DNA of 64,000 bases from contig JACQZR010000145.1 in NCBI GenBank assembly GCA_016213775.1, forward strand, positions 1 to 64,000, given 5' to 3'. Below are positions 9,988 through 20,200 of the stretch, piece by piece; the stretch's first letter is position 1; the number at the start of each line of letters is the position of its first letter. The DNA comes from Acidobacteriota bacterium. GTDB lineage: Bacteria > Acidobacteriota > Terriglobia > Bryobacterales > Bryobacteraceae. The notes beneath the pieces are model-generated. The model was not told where the DNA came from and ran no database searches. It saw only the letters and a list, made by a program, of their open reading frames with translations. A program made the translations under genes and the position numbers.

Positions 9988-12900
9988 GCGGCCGCCTCGC
10001 CAATTTTGTCGAAGCGCACGGCCGCGCGCTGGTTCTGATTGTACTCAGCTTCGCTCTCGCAGGCGCGGTGTTCACCTTCCGCCTGCCGATCTCCATATTT
10101 CCCCAAACCGATTTTCCCCGCATCGTGATTCTCGTCGATAATGGCATCGCGCCTGTCGACATTCAGATGCAATCCGTCACGCGCCCCATTGAAGAAGCCA
10201 TCCGGTTGGTTCCTGGCATCACCAACGTGCGCTCGGTGACGGGCCGCGGCAGCTCCGAGATCAGTGTGTTCTTCCGGTGGGACGTGGATATCCTGCACGG
10301 ATTGCACCTGGTGCAGGGCCGCATGGCGCAGATCATGCCCTCTTTACCGCCCGGCGCGAGGTTCTACATCAACCGCCTCACGTTCTCCGTGTTTCCAATG
10401 ATTGGGTTCAGCATTACATCACCCGGCCGTTCTACGGCGGAGTTATGGGATCTCGCTTACTACAACCTGGCGCCGAGGCTCTATCGGCTTCCGGGCGTTG
10501 CTGAGACGCGCATCGTTGGTGGACGCCCCCCCGAGGTTCACGTCGTAGTGAATCCGCGGAAGCTGAATTCCTATGCTCTGCCGCTGACCAAAGTGGTGGA
10601 TGCGATCCGCAATACGAACACGATCACAGCCGCGGGCATGATCCAGGAGAACTATCACCTCTACCTGACTGCGGTGACTGGATTGATGAAAGAGCGGTCC
10701 GAAATCGAAGACATCGTGGTGGACGTAGTGAAAGGAACCCCGGTGTTTATTCGCAATCTGGCAACGGTGGAGCCGGGCGAAAAGCCGGTCTACAACGTGG
10801 TCACGGCGAACGGGCGGCCTGCGGTGCTGGTGAATGTGCTGCAACAGCCGGATGGCAATGCTGTCGAGATCGCCGATGCGGTCAACAACGAACTCAGCAA
10901 CATCAAGAAGGGTCTGCCATCAGACATCGAGCTATCAACCTTCTATGACCAGTCAATTCTCGTGCGGGACTCGATTTCCGGAGTGACGGAAAGCATTCTC
11001 ATCGGCCTCGCGCTGTCGATCGCGGTGTTGGTCGGATTTCTAAAAAGCTGGCGTACCACGGTGGTGGCGGCACTCGTGATCCCGGCCGCCGTGATGATCG
11101 CGGTGGTCTTCATGAAGCTCTTCAACATGAGCTTCAATCTGATGACACTGGGCGGCATTGCGGCTTGTATAGGTGTGGTGATCGACGACGCGATCGTGAT
11201 GGTGGAGAACATCATGGTGCACATGTCCATGGGCCAGCAGCCGAGGGAGGCCGCGATGAGTGCGATCAGCGAGCTCACACCGGCACTCATCGGATCGACG
11301 CTGACGCCAATCGTGGTGTTTGTGCCGCTGGTGTTTCTCGGCGGAATCACAGCGGTGTTTTTCCGCGCCCTCGCCATGACGATGGTGACCGCTTTGATCG
11401 CCTCGCTCTTCCTCGCCATATTCTTTACACCTGTGCTGGCGAAGCTCTTCCTCAAGGCGAAAACACACGGCGGCGCGACGACCTTGGAGGAGGCCGAGCA
11501 TGCCGGTGAAGGCCGCCTGATGCTGTGGCTGTCCGCCCGCTACGAGTCGGCGCTGGGAGCGGCGCTGGCACATCCTGGATGGATCGTCGTGTTGAGTGTC
11601 CTGATTTTCGGCGGAGCAGTCGGTCTGTACTTCAACCTGGGCAGCGGATTCCTCCCTGAAATGGACGAAGGCGCTTTTGTCCTTGATTACCGTATGCCCG
11701 CGGGCACCTCCCTCGAAGAGACGGACCGCATCCTGCGCCACGTCGAAGCAATTCTCAAGGAAACTCCGGAGATCGAGAGTTTCTCCCGCCGCACCGGCGC
11801 CCGGCTGGCACTGGCAATCGCCGAACCCAACACCGGCGACTTTCTGGTGAAGTTGAAACGCGAGCGGAAGCGCGGTGTCGAGGAGATCACCGGTGAATTG
11901 CGGCAGAAGATTCTCGGCTCAGAAGGAGCCTTTGAAGAACTGGAGTTCCCGCACATTCTCGAAGACCTGATCGGGGACCTGGCTTGGTCGCCTCAACCCA
12001 TCGAAGTCAAAATCTACAACGACGACGAGGAGAAATTCCATGCCGTAGCTGAGGATGTGGCCAGGTGGCTGCCCAAAGTGAAAGGGGTAGTGGACGTCAC
12101 CAATCAGACGATCCTCATCGGGCCTGGCGTCAACTTCCGCGTTGATCTGGAAAAGGCCGGGCGCGCCGGATTCGGCGTCAAAGACATTGCCGAATTGGGA
12201 AGCGCGATCCTCGACGGGGAGGTGGCATCGAACATGATCCGCGGGCAGCGCCGGATCGGGATTCGCGTACGCTATCCGAAGGAATTCCGTTCGTCGACTG
12301 ACAAGCTGAAGAGTCTCCTCATCACCTCGCCCACTGGGTCCACTCTGCCGCTCTCTAGCGTTGCCCATGTCGAGACGGATGCCGCGCAGTACGAGATCCG
12401 GCGCGAGGACCTGCGCAACATGTCGGCCGTCACCGCGCGGCTGGCTGGCCGGGACCTCGGCTCTGCAATGGACGAAATCCGGAAGCGGCTTTTCAAGGAA
12501 ATTGCACTTCCGTCAGGGACGGAAATCGATTTTGGCGGACTGTACAAGATCCAGCAGGAGTCGTTTAGAGGCCTGACTCAGGTGCTGCTCATGTCTATTC
12601 TGCTCATTTTCATCATTCTGGTGTTCGAGTTCCGTTCGTTCTCCCACCCGATTGCAATTCTAGTGGCGACTCTGCTTTGCGGGTCGGGTGCGCTGCTGGC
12701 TCTGTTTCTCACCAAGTCAACGCTCAATATCAGCTCATTCATGGGGGCGATCATGGTGGTCGGTATCGTTCACAAGAACGGCATCCTGATGCTCGATTCC
12801 GAACAGCACTTCTCCGGGCTAGGCATACCGTTGCGGGAGGCGATCTTTCAGGCAGGGCGGCGCCGGCTCCGGCCAATTCTCATGACTGCCCTGGCGACCA

Positions 12901-13061
12901 TTTTCGGCATGCTGCCGCTTGCGTGGGGGGTCGGATCCGGTGCACAGATTCTCCAGCCACTGGCAATCGCTGTGATCGGCGGCGTTACTGTCTCGATGGT
13001 GCTTTCTCTGATCATTACGCCTGTTCTCCTCCACCAGTTGCGCCGCTCGCGGACTCCATGA
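9984..13061 (+). CDS. RND efflux transporter permease (AcrB/MdtB-like superfamily)
   Basis: A 1025-residue inner-membrane proton-driven pump. It has the duplicated RND plan: TM1 near residue 15, a large periplasmic loop from about 40 to 330, TM2-6, a second large loop from about 560 to 850, and the last helices ending near 1018. The TM4 motif GVVIDDAIVMVENI near residue 400 contains the Asp pair of the proton relay. The two halves carry the expected FGMLPLAWGVGSGAQ and PLVFLGGITAVFFRALA segments. Substrate cannot be read off; the mixture of AcrB and CusA features fits the broad group annotated as efflux RND permease. It is the last gene of the tolC-adaptor-pump operon, in which tolC is interrupted. 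Confidence 0.93.
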   Translation: MSGRLANFVEAHGRALVLIVLSFALAGAVFTFRLPISIFPQTDFPRIVILVDNGIAPVDIQMQSVTRPIEEAIRLVPGITNVRSVTGRGSSEISVFFRWDVDILHGLHLVQGRMAQIMPSLPPGARFYINRLTFSVFPMIGFSITSPGRSTAELWDLAYYNLAPRLYRLPGVAETRIVGGRPPEVHVVVNPRKLNSYALPLTKVVDAIRNTNTITAAGMIQENYHLYLTAVTGLMKERSEIEDIVVDVVKGTPVFIRNLATVEPGEKPVYNVVTANGRPAVLVNVLQQPDGNAVEIADAVNNELSNIKKGLPSDIELSTFYDQSILVRDSISGVTESILIGLALSIAVLVGFLKSWRTTVVAALVIPAAVMIAVVFMKLFNMSFNLMTLGGIAACIGVVIDDAIVMVENIMVHMSMGQQPREAAMSAISELTPALIGSTLTPIVVFVPLVFLGGITAVFFRALAMTMVTALIASLFLAIFFTPVLAKLFLKAKTHGGATTLEEAEHAGEGRLMLWLSARYESALGAALAHPGWIVVLSVLIFGGAVGLYFNLGSGFLPEMDEGAFVLDYRMPAGTSLEETDRILRHVEAILKETPEIESFSRRTGARLALAIAEPNTGDFLVKLKRERKRGVEEITGELRQKILGSEGAFEELEFPHILEDLIGDLAWSPQPIEVKIYNDDEEKFHAVAEDVARWLPKVKGVVDVTNQTILIGPGVNFRVDLEKAGRAGFGVKDIAELGSAILDGEVASNMIRGQRRIGIRVRYPKEFRSSTDKLKSLLITSPTGSTLPLSSVAHVETDAAQYEIRREDLRNMSAVTARLAGRDLGSAMDEIRKRLFKEIALPSGTEIDFGGLYKIQQESFRGLTQVLLMSILLIFIILVFEFRSFSHPIAILVATLLCGSGALLALFLTKSTLNISSFMGAIMVVGIVHKNGILMLDSEQHFSGLGIPLREAIFQAGRRRLRPILMTALATIFGMLPLAWGVGSGAQILQPLAIAVIGGVTVSMVLSLIITPVLLHQLRRSRTP

Positions 13062-13253
13062 GGCCAGATTGTCTGCTTGCCCTCCATTCAGATGTGCGAC
13101 AAATTTATCACGCAACGCTCCGGCGGCGTTTCAGGCGATTCTCTGGCGCATGGCCCGGCGCCACTTTGTGGACGTTGTGAAGAGCTTTCCCTCAGAGTGC
13201 CGCACGGGCCACATCAGTTCAGAAAATCCAAATTTATTTTTCCTTCCAAATCA

Positions 13254-13274
13254 ACAACATCCATCCGATGTTGT
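13254..13274 (+). other. Perfect hairpin in the leader of the N-A-R-K-H protein gene
   Basis: ACAACATC (13254-13261) and GATGTTGT (13267-13274) form a perfect eight-pair stem with a five-base loop, just after an AT-rich tract. No T run follows, so it does not look like a terminator. The remaining 13062-13323 stretch shows no gene. Confidence 0.4.
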
Positions 13275-13323
13275 CGGGCCTCGCTTCGGTGCCCATGCTC
13301 CGCTTAAGTCAGGAGACACCACA

Positions 13324-14184
13324 ATGTCCATCTCTGAAGCACATTCCGAAGCCGCCCGCCGTAACGGCGCACAGTCCCACGGGCCAGTCACCGAGGAAGG
13401 CCGCCGCCGCTCTTCCCAGAATGCCCGTAAGCACAATTTCTTCGCGTCCTACGCCACGCTGCCTGACGAGGACCGGGCTGAATTTGGCACAATTCTCGAC
13501 GCTTACAACGAGGAGTATTCCCCGGAAACCATCACCGAATCCCACTTCGTTCACGACCTCGCCGACGCCGAATGGCGGCTCCAGCGCGTCCGCACGCACC
13601 TCGCCGACCTGCAAGTGATGGCGATGACAAAATTCCAGCCGGCGAAATCCAGCGCCGAGGCATTCCACTACCTCGCCAAGGACGGACCGACCCTCGGGCT
13701 GCTCCTCCGTTACGAAACCAAGTTCCAGCGCCAATACGACAAAGCACTCCAGCAAATCCTCGCGCTCCGCGACCGTCGCCCGACACCCGTCACGGAAACC
13801 GCCGAAGCCCCGAATGTCGCCGCGCCTCCACAGGACCCGGAGGCCGCTAGCAATACCCCTGCCGCCGAACCTCCGCCTGATCCACTGCCAGCCGTGATCG
13901 ATTGCCGCGAGCCTGGTACCGATTCCTGCATGACTCCGGCCGAGGCGAGGGCCGCCGCCGAGCGTTACTACAAAGCCTGGGAAGAGTTCATCTTTTCCCC
14001 AACCCCCGGTGAAATGATGGGAATGGATGTTGCTTTTAAACGCGCAGAGGAGATCATCAAAGCGCAAAAAAGCAATTTGCAGAACGAACCGAAGCCGGTG
14101 CCAACCCCTACTCCTGCCGACGATTCCGAGCCGGCAAAACCGATCATCCTCACTGGCCGTCTGATCACACTCGACAGGAAATGA
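13324..14184 (+). CDS. Uncharacterised protein with an N-A-R-K-H motif
   Basis: A 286-residue soluble protein. ATG 13324 was chosen because AGGAG lies about eight bases upstream and the family motif begins just after it; the longer frame starting at 13069 has a non-protein-like N-terminus. Residues about 10-40 carry AARRNGAQSHGPVTEEGRR followed by SSQNARKHNFF. I recognise this as the widely scattered, uncharacterised group in Acidobacteria and Planctomycetes that usually reads STGPRTxEGKxxSSxNALKHGL. A helical middle part (HDLADAEWRLQRVRTHL) and a long Pro/Ala-rich low-complexity segment at about 160-200 follow. No catalytic motif is visible and the function is unknown. Confidence 0.75.
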   Translation: MSISEAHSEAARRNGAQSHGPVTEEGRRRSSQNARKHNFFASYATLPDEDRAEFGTILDAYNEEYSPETITESHFVHDLADAEWRLQRVRTHLADLQVMAMTKFQPAKSSAEAFHYLAKDGPTLGLLLRYETKFQRQYDKALQQILALRDRRPTPVTETAEAPNVAAPPQDPEAASNTPAAEPPPDPLPAVIDCREPGTDSCMTPAEARAAAERYYKAWEEFIFSPTPGEMMGMDVAFKRAEEIIKAQKSNLQNEPKPVPTPTPADDSEPAKPIILTGRLITLDRK

Positions 14185-14221
14185 GAACACGTTGCCACTA
14201 CAAACTGTTACAGTATCGTTT

Positions 14222-15112
14222 ATGCAGGTTGCGGCCACCAGAACCGTTCCTTGGGCTCAGGCCGTGTGCCGTCCCAGCGAGCGCTTGATCCTCGGCTACT
14301 TCCTATACATGGCAGCCCTGGCAACAGTGTGGAAAATCAGCGGGATACGTCTGTTCGGCGCCTGGGCCTTTCCGCCACTCCTTTTTCTCGCCTGTGCCTG
14401 GGAGACTCGTGCGGGAAACCGCTGGACGTCCATGCTGCGGGATTGGCTTCCCCTCAGCCTCATCCTCGCGGGCTACTATCTGCTCGATCTAATCACCGGA
14501 GCGCCGATCGTTTCCCTCCAGGAAATGTTTATCCAATTCGACCGCATCCTCCTGAACAACCTGGGCTTGCAGGCGGCCGTGGAGTGGCTCGGGCCAGTCA
14601 TACCCTGGGTCCTGGAACTCGTTTATCTGCTTCTCTATGCGATTCCACCGGTCGCGATGGCAGTTATCTATCTCTGTGGAAAACGAAGCGAAGCCGGACG
14701 CTTCCTGCTCGTGTTCTTCGCAGGCACTTTCGCAACCTACGCCGTGCTGCCGCATTTCCCGACTCTGGCCCCGAGAGTCGCCTTCCCTGACGTCGCCCCT
14801 CCGGGCTATACCCCTATCTGGAGAACAGTGAACCTGTTCAATCTGACGAACCTCGACATTTCGACGAGCGTTTTCCCCAGCGGGCACGTCGCGGTGGCGT
14901 TCTCCGCGGCATTCGGCTTGTGGGAGGTACTATCTCATCGCAAGCTGCTCTGCGCCGCGTTCTTCGGCGTAGCGGTAACCGTTTACATCGCGACCGTTTA
15001 TTGCCGGTACCATTATGCAGCCGACGGCGCTGCCAGCATCGCGATTGCGTCAACAGTGTGGTGGATTTCTCACCACCTCGCATCCCAAACAACACCTTCA
15101 TCCAAGGCGTAG
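14222..15112 (+). CDS. PAP2-superfamily membrane phosphatase/phosphotransferase (Aur1-like)
   Basis: A 296-residue polytopic membrane protein. The PAP2 signatures are visible in the C-terminal half: FPSGHVAVAFSAAFG (C2, catalytic SGH) and YCRYHYAADGAASIA (C3, R-x5-H-x3-D type). The N-terminal half supplies four hydrophobic helices. The arrangement resembles inositolphosphotransferase Aur1/Ipt1-like proteins of the PAP2_3 group, which act on lipid phosphates or transfer polar head groups. ATG 14222 is used; TTG 14192 is ten codons upstream and neither has a clear ribosome-binding site. Substrate is unknown. Confidence 0.82.
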   Translation: MQVAATRTVPWAQAVCRPSERLILGYFLYMAALATVWKISGIRLFGAWAFPPLLFLACAWETRAGNRWTSMLRDWLPLSLILAGYYLLDLITGAPIVSLQEMFIQFDRILLNNLGLQAAVEWLGPVIPWVLELVYLLLYAIPPVAMAVIYLCGKRSEAGRFLLVFFAGTFATYAVLPHFPTLAPRVAFPDVAPPGYTPIWRTVNLFNLTNLDISTSVFPSGHVAVAFSAAFGLWEVLSHRKLLCAAFFGVAVTVYIATVYCRYHYAADGAASIAIASTVWWISHHLASQTTPSSKA

Positions 15113-15435
15113 AGGATACCTTCGCTATTGCCTAGTCCCCGTTCAGCCTGAATCATGACCGTTCAATGAAGTTTGCTTGCGATGCTGGATTTCCCCCGCC
15201 AAACTGCTACATACTGGGTAGCGTAGCTTCGTTTGAGTTTTGACTTGAATGGGGCTGCCTCAAGCCGATGCGTCCGTTCGCCAAACTGGGATTGCCGAAT
15301 GACGCTATGGGAAGGTAGGGGTGTTTTTGGTGGATTGTGAAATGAGAGTTGAGGGTTTTCGGAATCAGGTGACTGACGGAGCCATTAGACGCTCCTACGA
15401 ATTCCCCGTGTGTTCTGAGAAGAGAGGCTAACACA
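15113..15435 (+). other. Intergenic leader before the dehydratase-like operon
   Basis: No gene and no recognised riboswitch. A weak stem GGAGC/GCTCC lies around 15379-15396, and an AGAGAGG ribosome-binding site precedes the ATG at 15436. No promoter matched well enough to call. Confidence 0.35.
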
Positions 15436-17232
15436 ATGAGTACACAGCCCTTTGAACCGAAGCCGAATCTGGGATCGGGTTTGGTTCAGATCAACGATTC
15501 GGTGGAAGAGATCATCCGGCGCCGTTTGGCGGAGGAACGCGCTCGCCTGGAACAGGAAGCGGGCCTCGAACAGAAGGATGTCCACCACTTCAAACGTCCG
15601 ACGGAGAAAATGTGGACCGCCAATCAGCGCGGGCATACCACTCTCCTGTTCGGCGGTTTGACCTGGAAACACGAAAAGCTCGTTCACGGGGCGTTGGAAG
15701 GGCTTGGCTATCTGGCCGAGGCACTCCCCACCCCCGACGTGTCGGCATTTCAGCTCGGCAAGGAATACGGCAACAACGGCCAGTGCAACCCGACCTATTT
15801 CACGGTTGGCAACCTGGTGCAGTATCTGCAGAGCTTGGAAGAACAAGGCTTAACCAAGCAGGAAATCGTGGATCGGTACGTGTTTTTTACCGCAGGTGCG
15901 TGCGGCCCCTGCCGCTTCGGTATGTACGAGGCGGAATATCGGCTGGCTCTGCGCAATTCCGGCTTCGAGGGGTTCCGCGTCCTGCTGTTCCAGCAATCGG
16001 GCGGGCTCTCCCAATCCGATGCCGAGGCCGGTCTGGAAATGAACCTCGACTTCTTTCTCGGCTTGTTGAACGCATTGAACTGTGGCGACGTCCTAAACGA
16101 AGTCGCCTATAACCTGCGGCCCTTTGAAACCCGCGCTGGATCCACCGACGAAACGCTGGACCGCGTGATGGACTACATGCAGGAAGTCTTCCGCAAGCGC
16201 CAACCCTGGAAGGTGGGTGACAACCTTGCACCATTCCTGGCTGGCTTCAAGGACTCCGCCGAGTACATGGGCAAGTTCATCAATCAGCTTGCTGGCGACG
16301 ACATCACCGCTTCTCTAAAGCACTGCCGGGAAATGTTCGATGAAGTGGAAGTCGACCGCCTGCGCGTGAAGCCCATCGTCAAAATCACCGGCGAGTTCTG
16401 GGCGCAGACCACCGAGGGCGACGGCAACTTCAACATGTTCCGTTTCCTCGAGCGCGAAGGCGCACAGGTTCTGGTGGAACCCATCGGCACCTGGATCATG
16501 TACATGATTCACCAGGTGATCCAGAAGTACACCGATACCAAGGGTCTGGATGAAGGAGCTGTGCTGCCGCCCCTCTGGAGACTCGACAAGCGCGCCAGGA
16601 TCGAATTCAACTTCCGCAATAAAGTGGCTAAGCTGAAGCTCGCCGAAGCCATCTTCAAGCGCGAGTATCATCGCATTGTGAACGAACTCGGCGGCATCGC
16701 CCATCACCTCGCGGATCAGTATGAGTTGCAGCGCATGGGACATCCCTTCTACAACTCGCGCGCCGGCGGTGGCGAAGGCCACTTGGAAGTCGCCAAGAAT
16801 ATCTACTATTCCAACAAGGATCTGGCCCACATGGTGCTCAGCCTCAAACCCTTCGGGTGCATGCCCTCCACTCAGTCGGACGGTGCGCAGGCGGCGGTCA
16901 CAGGCCACTATCGCGACATGATCTTCCTGCCCGTGGAAACCTCGGGCGAAGGTGAGATCAACGCTCATAGCCGCGTCCAGATGGCGCTCGGCGAAGCCAA
17001 GAACAAGGCGAAGCTGGAATTTGCCGCGACGCTCGAAGACATCGGACTCACACTCGAACAGTGCCGTGAGTTTGTCGACGCGCATCCGGAAATGAAGCGG
17101 CCTATGTATCATGTCCCCCATGCCAAGGGCACTATCGGTATGGCCGCGAACTTCGCGCGCCACATCCGCGCCCGCATGGACAAGGAAGGCTGGCAGCCCA
17201 AACTGCTGGTTGCTGCCGCCGCGGTAAACTAA
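15436..17232 (+). CDS. 2-hydroxyacyl-CoA dehydratase/DUF2229-like iron-sulfur protein
   Basis: A 598-residue cytoplasmic protein related to the BcrC/BadD/HgdB component of 2-hydroxyacyl-CoA dehydratases and the double-cubane cluster proteins. Cysteine-containing family segments are EYGNNGQCNPTYFTVGNL (Cys117), FTAGACGPCRFGMYEAEY (Cys156 and Cys159), LNALNCGDVLNE and KPFGCMPSTQSDG near residue 475. Such cysteines hold a [4Fe-4S] or double-cubane cluster. An AGAGAGG box stands before ATG 15436. The next gene, 59 bases downstream, encodes the ATP-dependent activase, so the two should form a reductase/activator pair. In many anaerobes the whole system is one very long polypeptide; here it is split. 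The substrate is not evident, and no acyl-CoA genes flank it. Confidence 0.85.
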   Translation: MSTQPFEPKPNLGSGLVQINDSVEEIIRRRLAEERARLEQEAGLEQKDVHHFKRPTEKMWTANQRGHTTLLFGGLTWKHEKLVHGALEGLGYLAEALPTPDVSAFQLGKEYGNNGQCNPTYFTVGNLVQYLQSLEEQGLTKQEIVDRYVFFTAGACGPCRFGMYEAEYRLALRNSGFEGFRVLLFQQSGGLSQSDAEAGLEMNLDFFLGLLNALNCGDVLNEVAYNLRPFETRAGSTDETLDRVMDYMQEVFRKRQPWKVGDNLAPFLAGFKDSAEYMGKFINQLAGDDITASLKHCREMFDEVEVDRLRVKPIVKITGEFWAQTTEGDGNFNMFRFLEREGAQVLVEPIGTWIMYMIHQVIQKYTDTKGLDEGAVLPPLWRLDKRARIEFNFRNKVAKLKLAEAIFKREYHRIVNELGGIAHHLADQYELQRMGHPFYNSRAGGGEGHLEVAKNIYYSNKDLAHMVLSLKPFGCMPSTQSDGAQAAVTGHYRDMIFLPVETSGEGEINAHSRVQMALGEAKNKAKLEFAATLEDIGLTLEQCREFVDAHPEMKRPMYHVPHAKGTIGMAANFARHIRARMDKEGWQPKLLVAAAAVN

Positions 17233-17291
17233 TTTCCAGCGATCATTAGCCCCAATCGGATTGGTTCTTTTCTGAAGAAGGTCGAATAACA

Positions 17292-20200
17292 ATGCAAAAG
17301 AAGTTCATGATCGGCATGGACGTGGGCTCGACTACCGTTAAGGCGGTGGTCGTGGATGCTGCCACGGACGAGATCCTCTGGCGCGACTACCAGCGCCACG
17401 ACACCAAGCAGCCCGAGAAGGTCTACGAATTCCTCGAACGCTTCGAGAAAGAGATCGAAGGCTTCCGCGCCGAGGATTCCCGTATGTTCATCACTGGCTC
17501 CGGCGGCTCGGGAATGACGAAGTACCTTGGCGCCAAGTTCGTCCAGGAAGTGAACGCCGTCTCGCTTGCTGTGGAGAAGCTCTATCCGGAAGCCGGCAGC
17601 GTCATCGAATTGGGCGGTCAGGACGCAAAGATCATCATCTTTAAGGAGGACCCGGAAACGGGCCGCAAGAAGAAGATACCGTCGATGAACGACAAGTGCG
17701 CAGGCGGTACCGGCGCCGTCATCGACAAGATCAACGCCAAGCTGCGCATCCCTTCCGAAGACTTGTGCAACATGGGTTACAAGGACCTCAAGCTTCACCC
17801 TGTTGCCGGCAAGTGCGGTGTGTTCGCTGAGACCGATATCAACGGGTTGCAGAAGAGCGGTGTGCCGCCATCGGAATTGATGGCGTCCCTGTTTGAAGCG
17901 ATTGTGATGCAGAATCTCTCGGTTCTGACGCGCGGCAATACTCTGCGTCCCACGGTTTTGCTGCTCGGCGGTCCCAATACCTACATCACCGGTATGCGCG
18001 ATTGCTGGAAGCACAACATTCCGAAGATCTGGGAAGAGCGCAACTACCCTCTGCCCGAAGGCGTTCCGCCCGAGGATCTGATCAAGACGCCGGACAACGC
18101 GCAGTACTTCGCCGCCATCGGTGCTGTGGAGTTTGGCAAAACGGAGGACGAGAACGTCGGCCACTACATCGGTGCCGAAAAGATGCATTGGTACATCACC
18201 GTCGGCCGCGAAGAGGAAAAGAAGAAGCGCGGCGGCGGCGGAGGCCTGACCAAGTCCGAACAGGAACTCGAAACCTTCAAGAACAAGTACCGCCACAAGA
18301 AGTTCGTCCCCACTACCTTCCAGCCAGGCGAAGTCGTAGAAGGCTTCATCGGCGTGGACGGTGGCTCTACTTCCACCAAAGCTGTCCTCCTGTCCAAGGA
18401 TAAAGAGCGCCGCATTCTCGCCAAGGCCTATCAATTGTCCAAGGGCAATCCTATCGAAGACACGATGGAGATCTTTGCCAAGCTGGAAGAGCAGGTCACC
18501 GGCCAGGGCGCAACGCTGAAGGTTCTCGGTGTCGGTACCACCGGCTACGCCAAGGATATTCTGCGCGACGTGATGGGCGCTGATGCCGCCGTCGTCGAAA
18601 CCGTCGCCCATACGCAGGCCGGCCTGCATTTCTACAAGAACGTCGATGTGATTTGCGATGTTGGCGGGCAGGACATCAAGATCATCATCCTGAAGAACGG
18701 CCGTGTAAAAGATTTCAAGCTCAACACCCAGTGCTCGGCGGGTAATGGCTACTTCCTCCAGTCCACGGCCCAAGGGTTCGGGCATCCGGTGGAAGAGTTC
18801 GCGGACATCGCGTTCGGCGCTAACGGCTTCCCGCAGTTCGGCTATGGCTGCGCGGTGTTCATGCAGTCCGATATCGTCGATTTCCAGCGCCAGGGTTGGA
18901 AGCCGGAAGAAATCATGGCCGGACTCTGCAACGTGCTGCCTAAGAATATCTGGCTCTACGTTTCGCAGATTCCTAACCTCTCCGCACTTGGCTCCACCTT
19001 CCTTCTCCAGGGCGGCACGCAGTATAATCTCGCCGCTGTGAAGAGCCAGGTGGATTTCATCGAATCGCGTTTCAAGGGCAAGGAAACCGCGGCGAAAGTG
19101 ATTGTTCACGAACACTGCGGCGAGGCTGGCGCCATCGGCGGCGCTCTCGAAGCCGGCCGCCTCTGGGACAACGGTCGTCAATCGACGTTCATCGGCCTCT
19201 CTGCTATCCAGGCCATCTCGTTCAAGACGACCCGCAACGAACAGACCCGCTGCTACTTCTGCAAGAACAAATGCCTCCGTACGTTCATCGATGTCAAGAC
19301 CAACATGGTGAACGAGAATGGCTATGTTCCCAAGAAGACCAAGGTGCCGCTGGAACTCGGTTCCCAACGTCTCATCATCGCCACCTGTGAAAAGGGAACG
19401 GTGGAAGATATCAGCGACATGCGCGGAATCAAGGGCAAACTCGACGAAGTGAAGAAGGCTAACCCCAACTTCGTGGAGATAGCCGCTCGCCAGGTCTTTA
19501 AGGTGCAGGACGGGCCGATTGTCGCCGATCCACTGCCGAAGATTCAGTTCACAGCGGCCCAGAAGAAACGCGCCGAGCTGATGAAGAAGCGCGGTGAGTT
19601 GCGCATCGGTATGCCGCGGGTCCTCAACATGTACTCGCAGGCGCCGGTCTTCACGGGTTATTTCGCATCGCTCGGCATAAAGGCCGAGAATATGGTCTGG
19701 TCGGATTACACCTCGGAAGGGCTGTACAAGGAAGGGGCGAAACGCGGATCCATCGATCCCTGCTTCCCCTCCAAGCTCGGCATTCCGCACGTCCACAATC
19801 TGCTCTATACGCATCACGCCAAGAAGCCGCTCGACATCATCTTCTTCCCGATGATTGACTGCCTCACGTCCGATCTGCACGGCGCGCAGGCATCCCGTTC
19901 TTGCCCCACTGTCGCCGCCACTCCGGAAGCAGTCAAAGCAGCCTTCACTAAAGAGGGCGACTTGTTCAAGGAGAAGGGCGTCAAGTACATGGGGACGTTC
20001 GTCAACATCTCCAAGACGGACATGTTCGAGCGCCAGATGTATGAGGATTTCAAGGACATCCTCGGCCTGTCGCCGGAGGAGAACGCCCGCGCGGTGAAGG
20101 AAGGCTTCAAGGCGCTCGATTACTTCAATAGTGTCCAGATGCGCGGCCACGCCCGCGAGGTCCTGGAGCAGTTGGAGCGCGAGAATCGCCTCGGTGTCGT

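Noticed and set aside
13069-13323. N-terminal extension of the N-A-R-K-H protein by 85 codons
   Set aside because: The extension is not protein-like and the internal ATG has a good ribosome-binding site.
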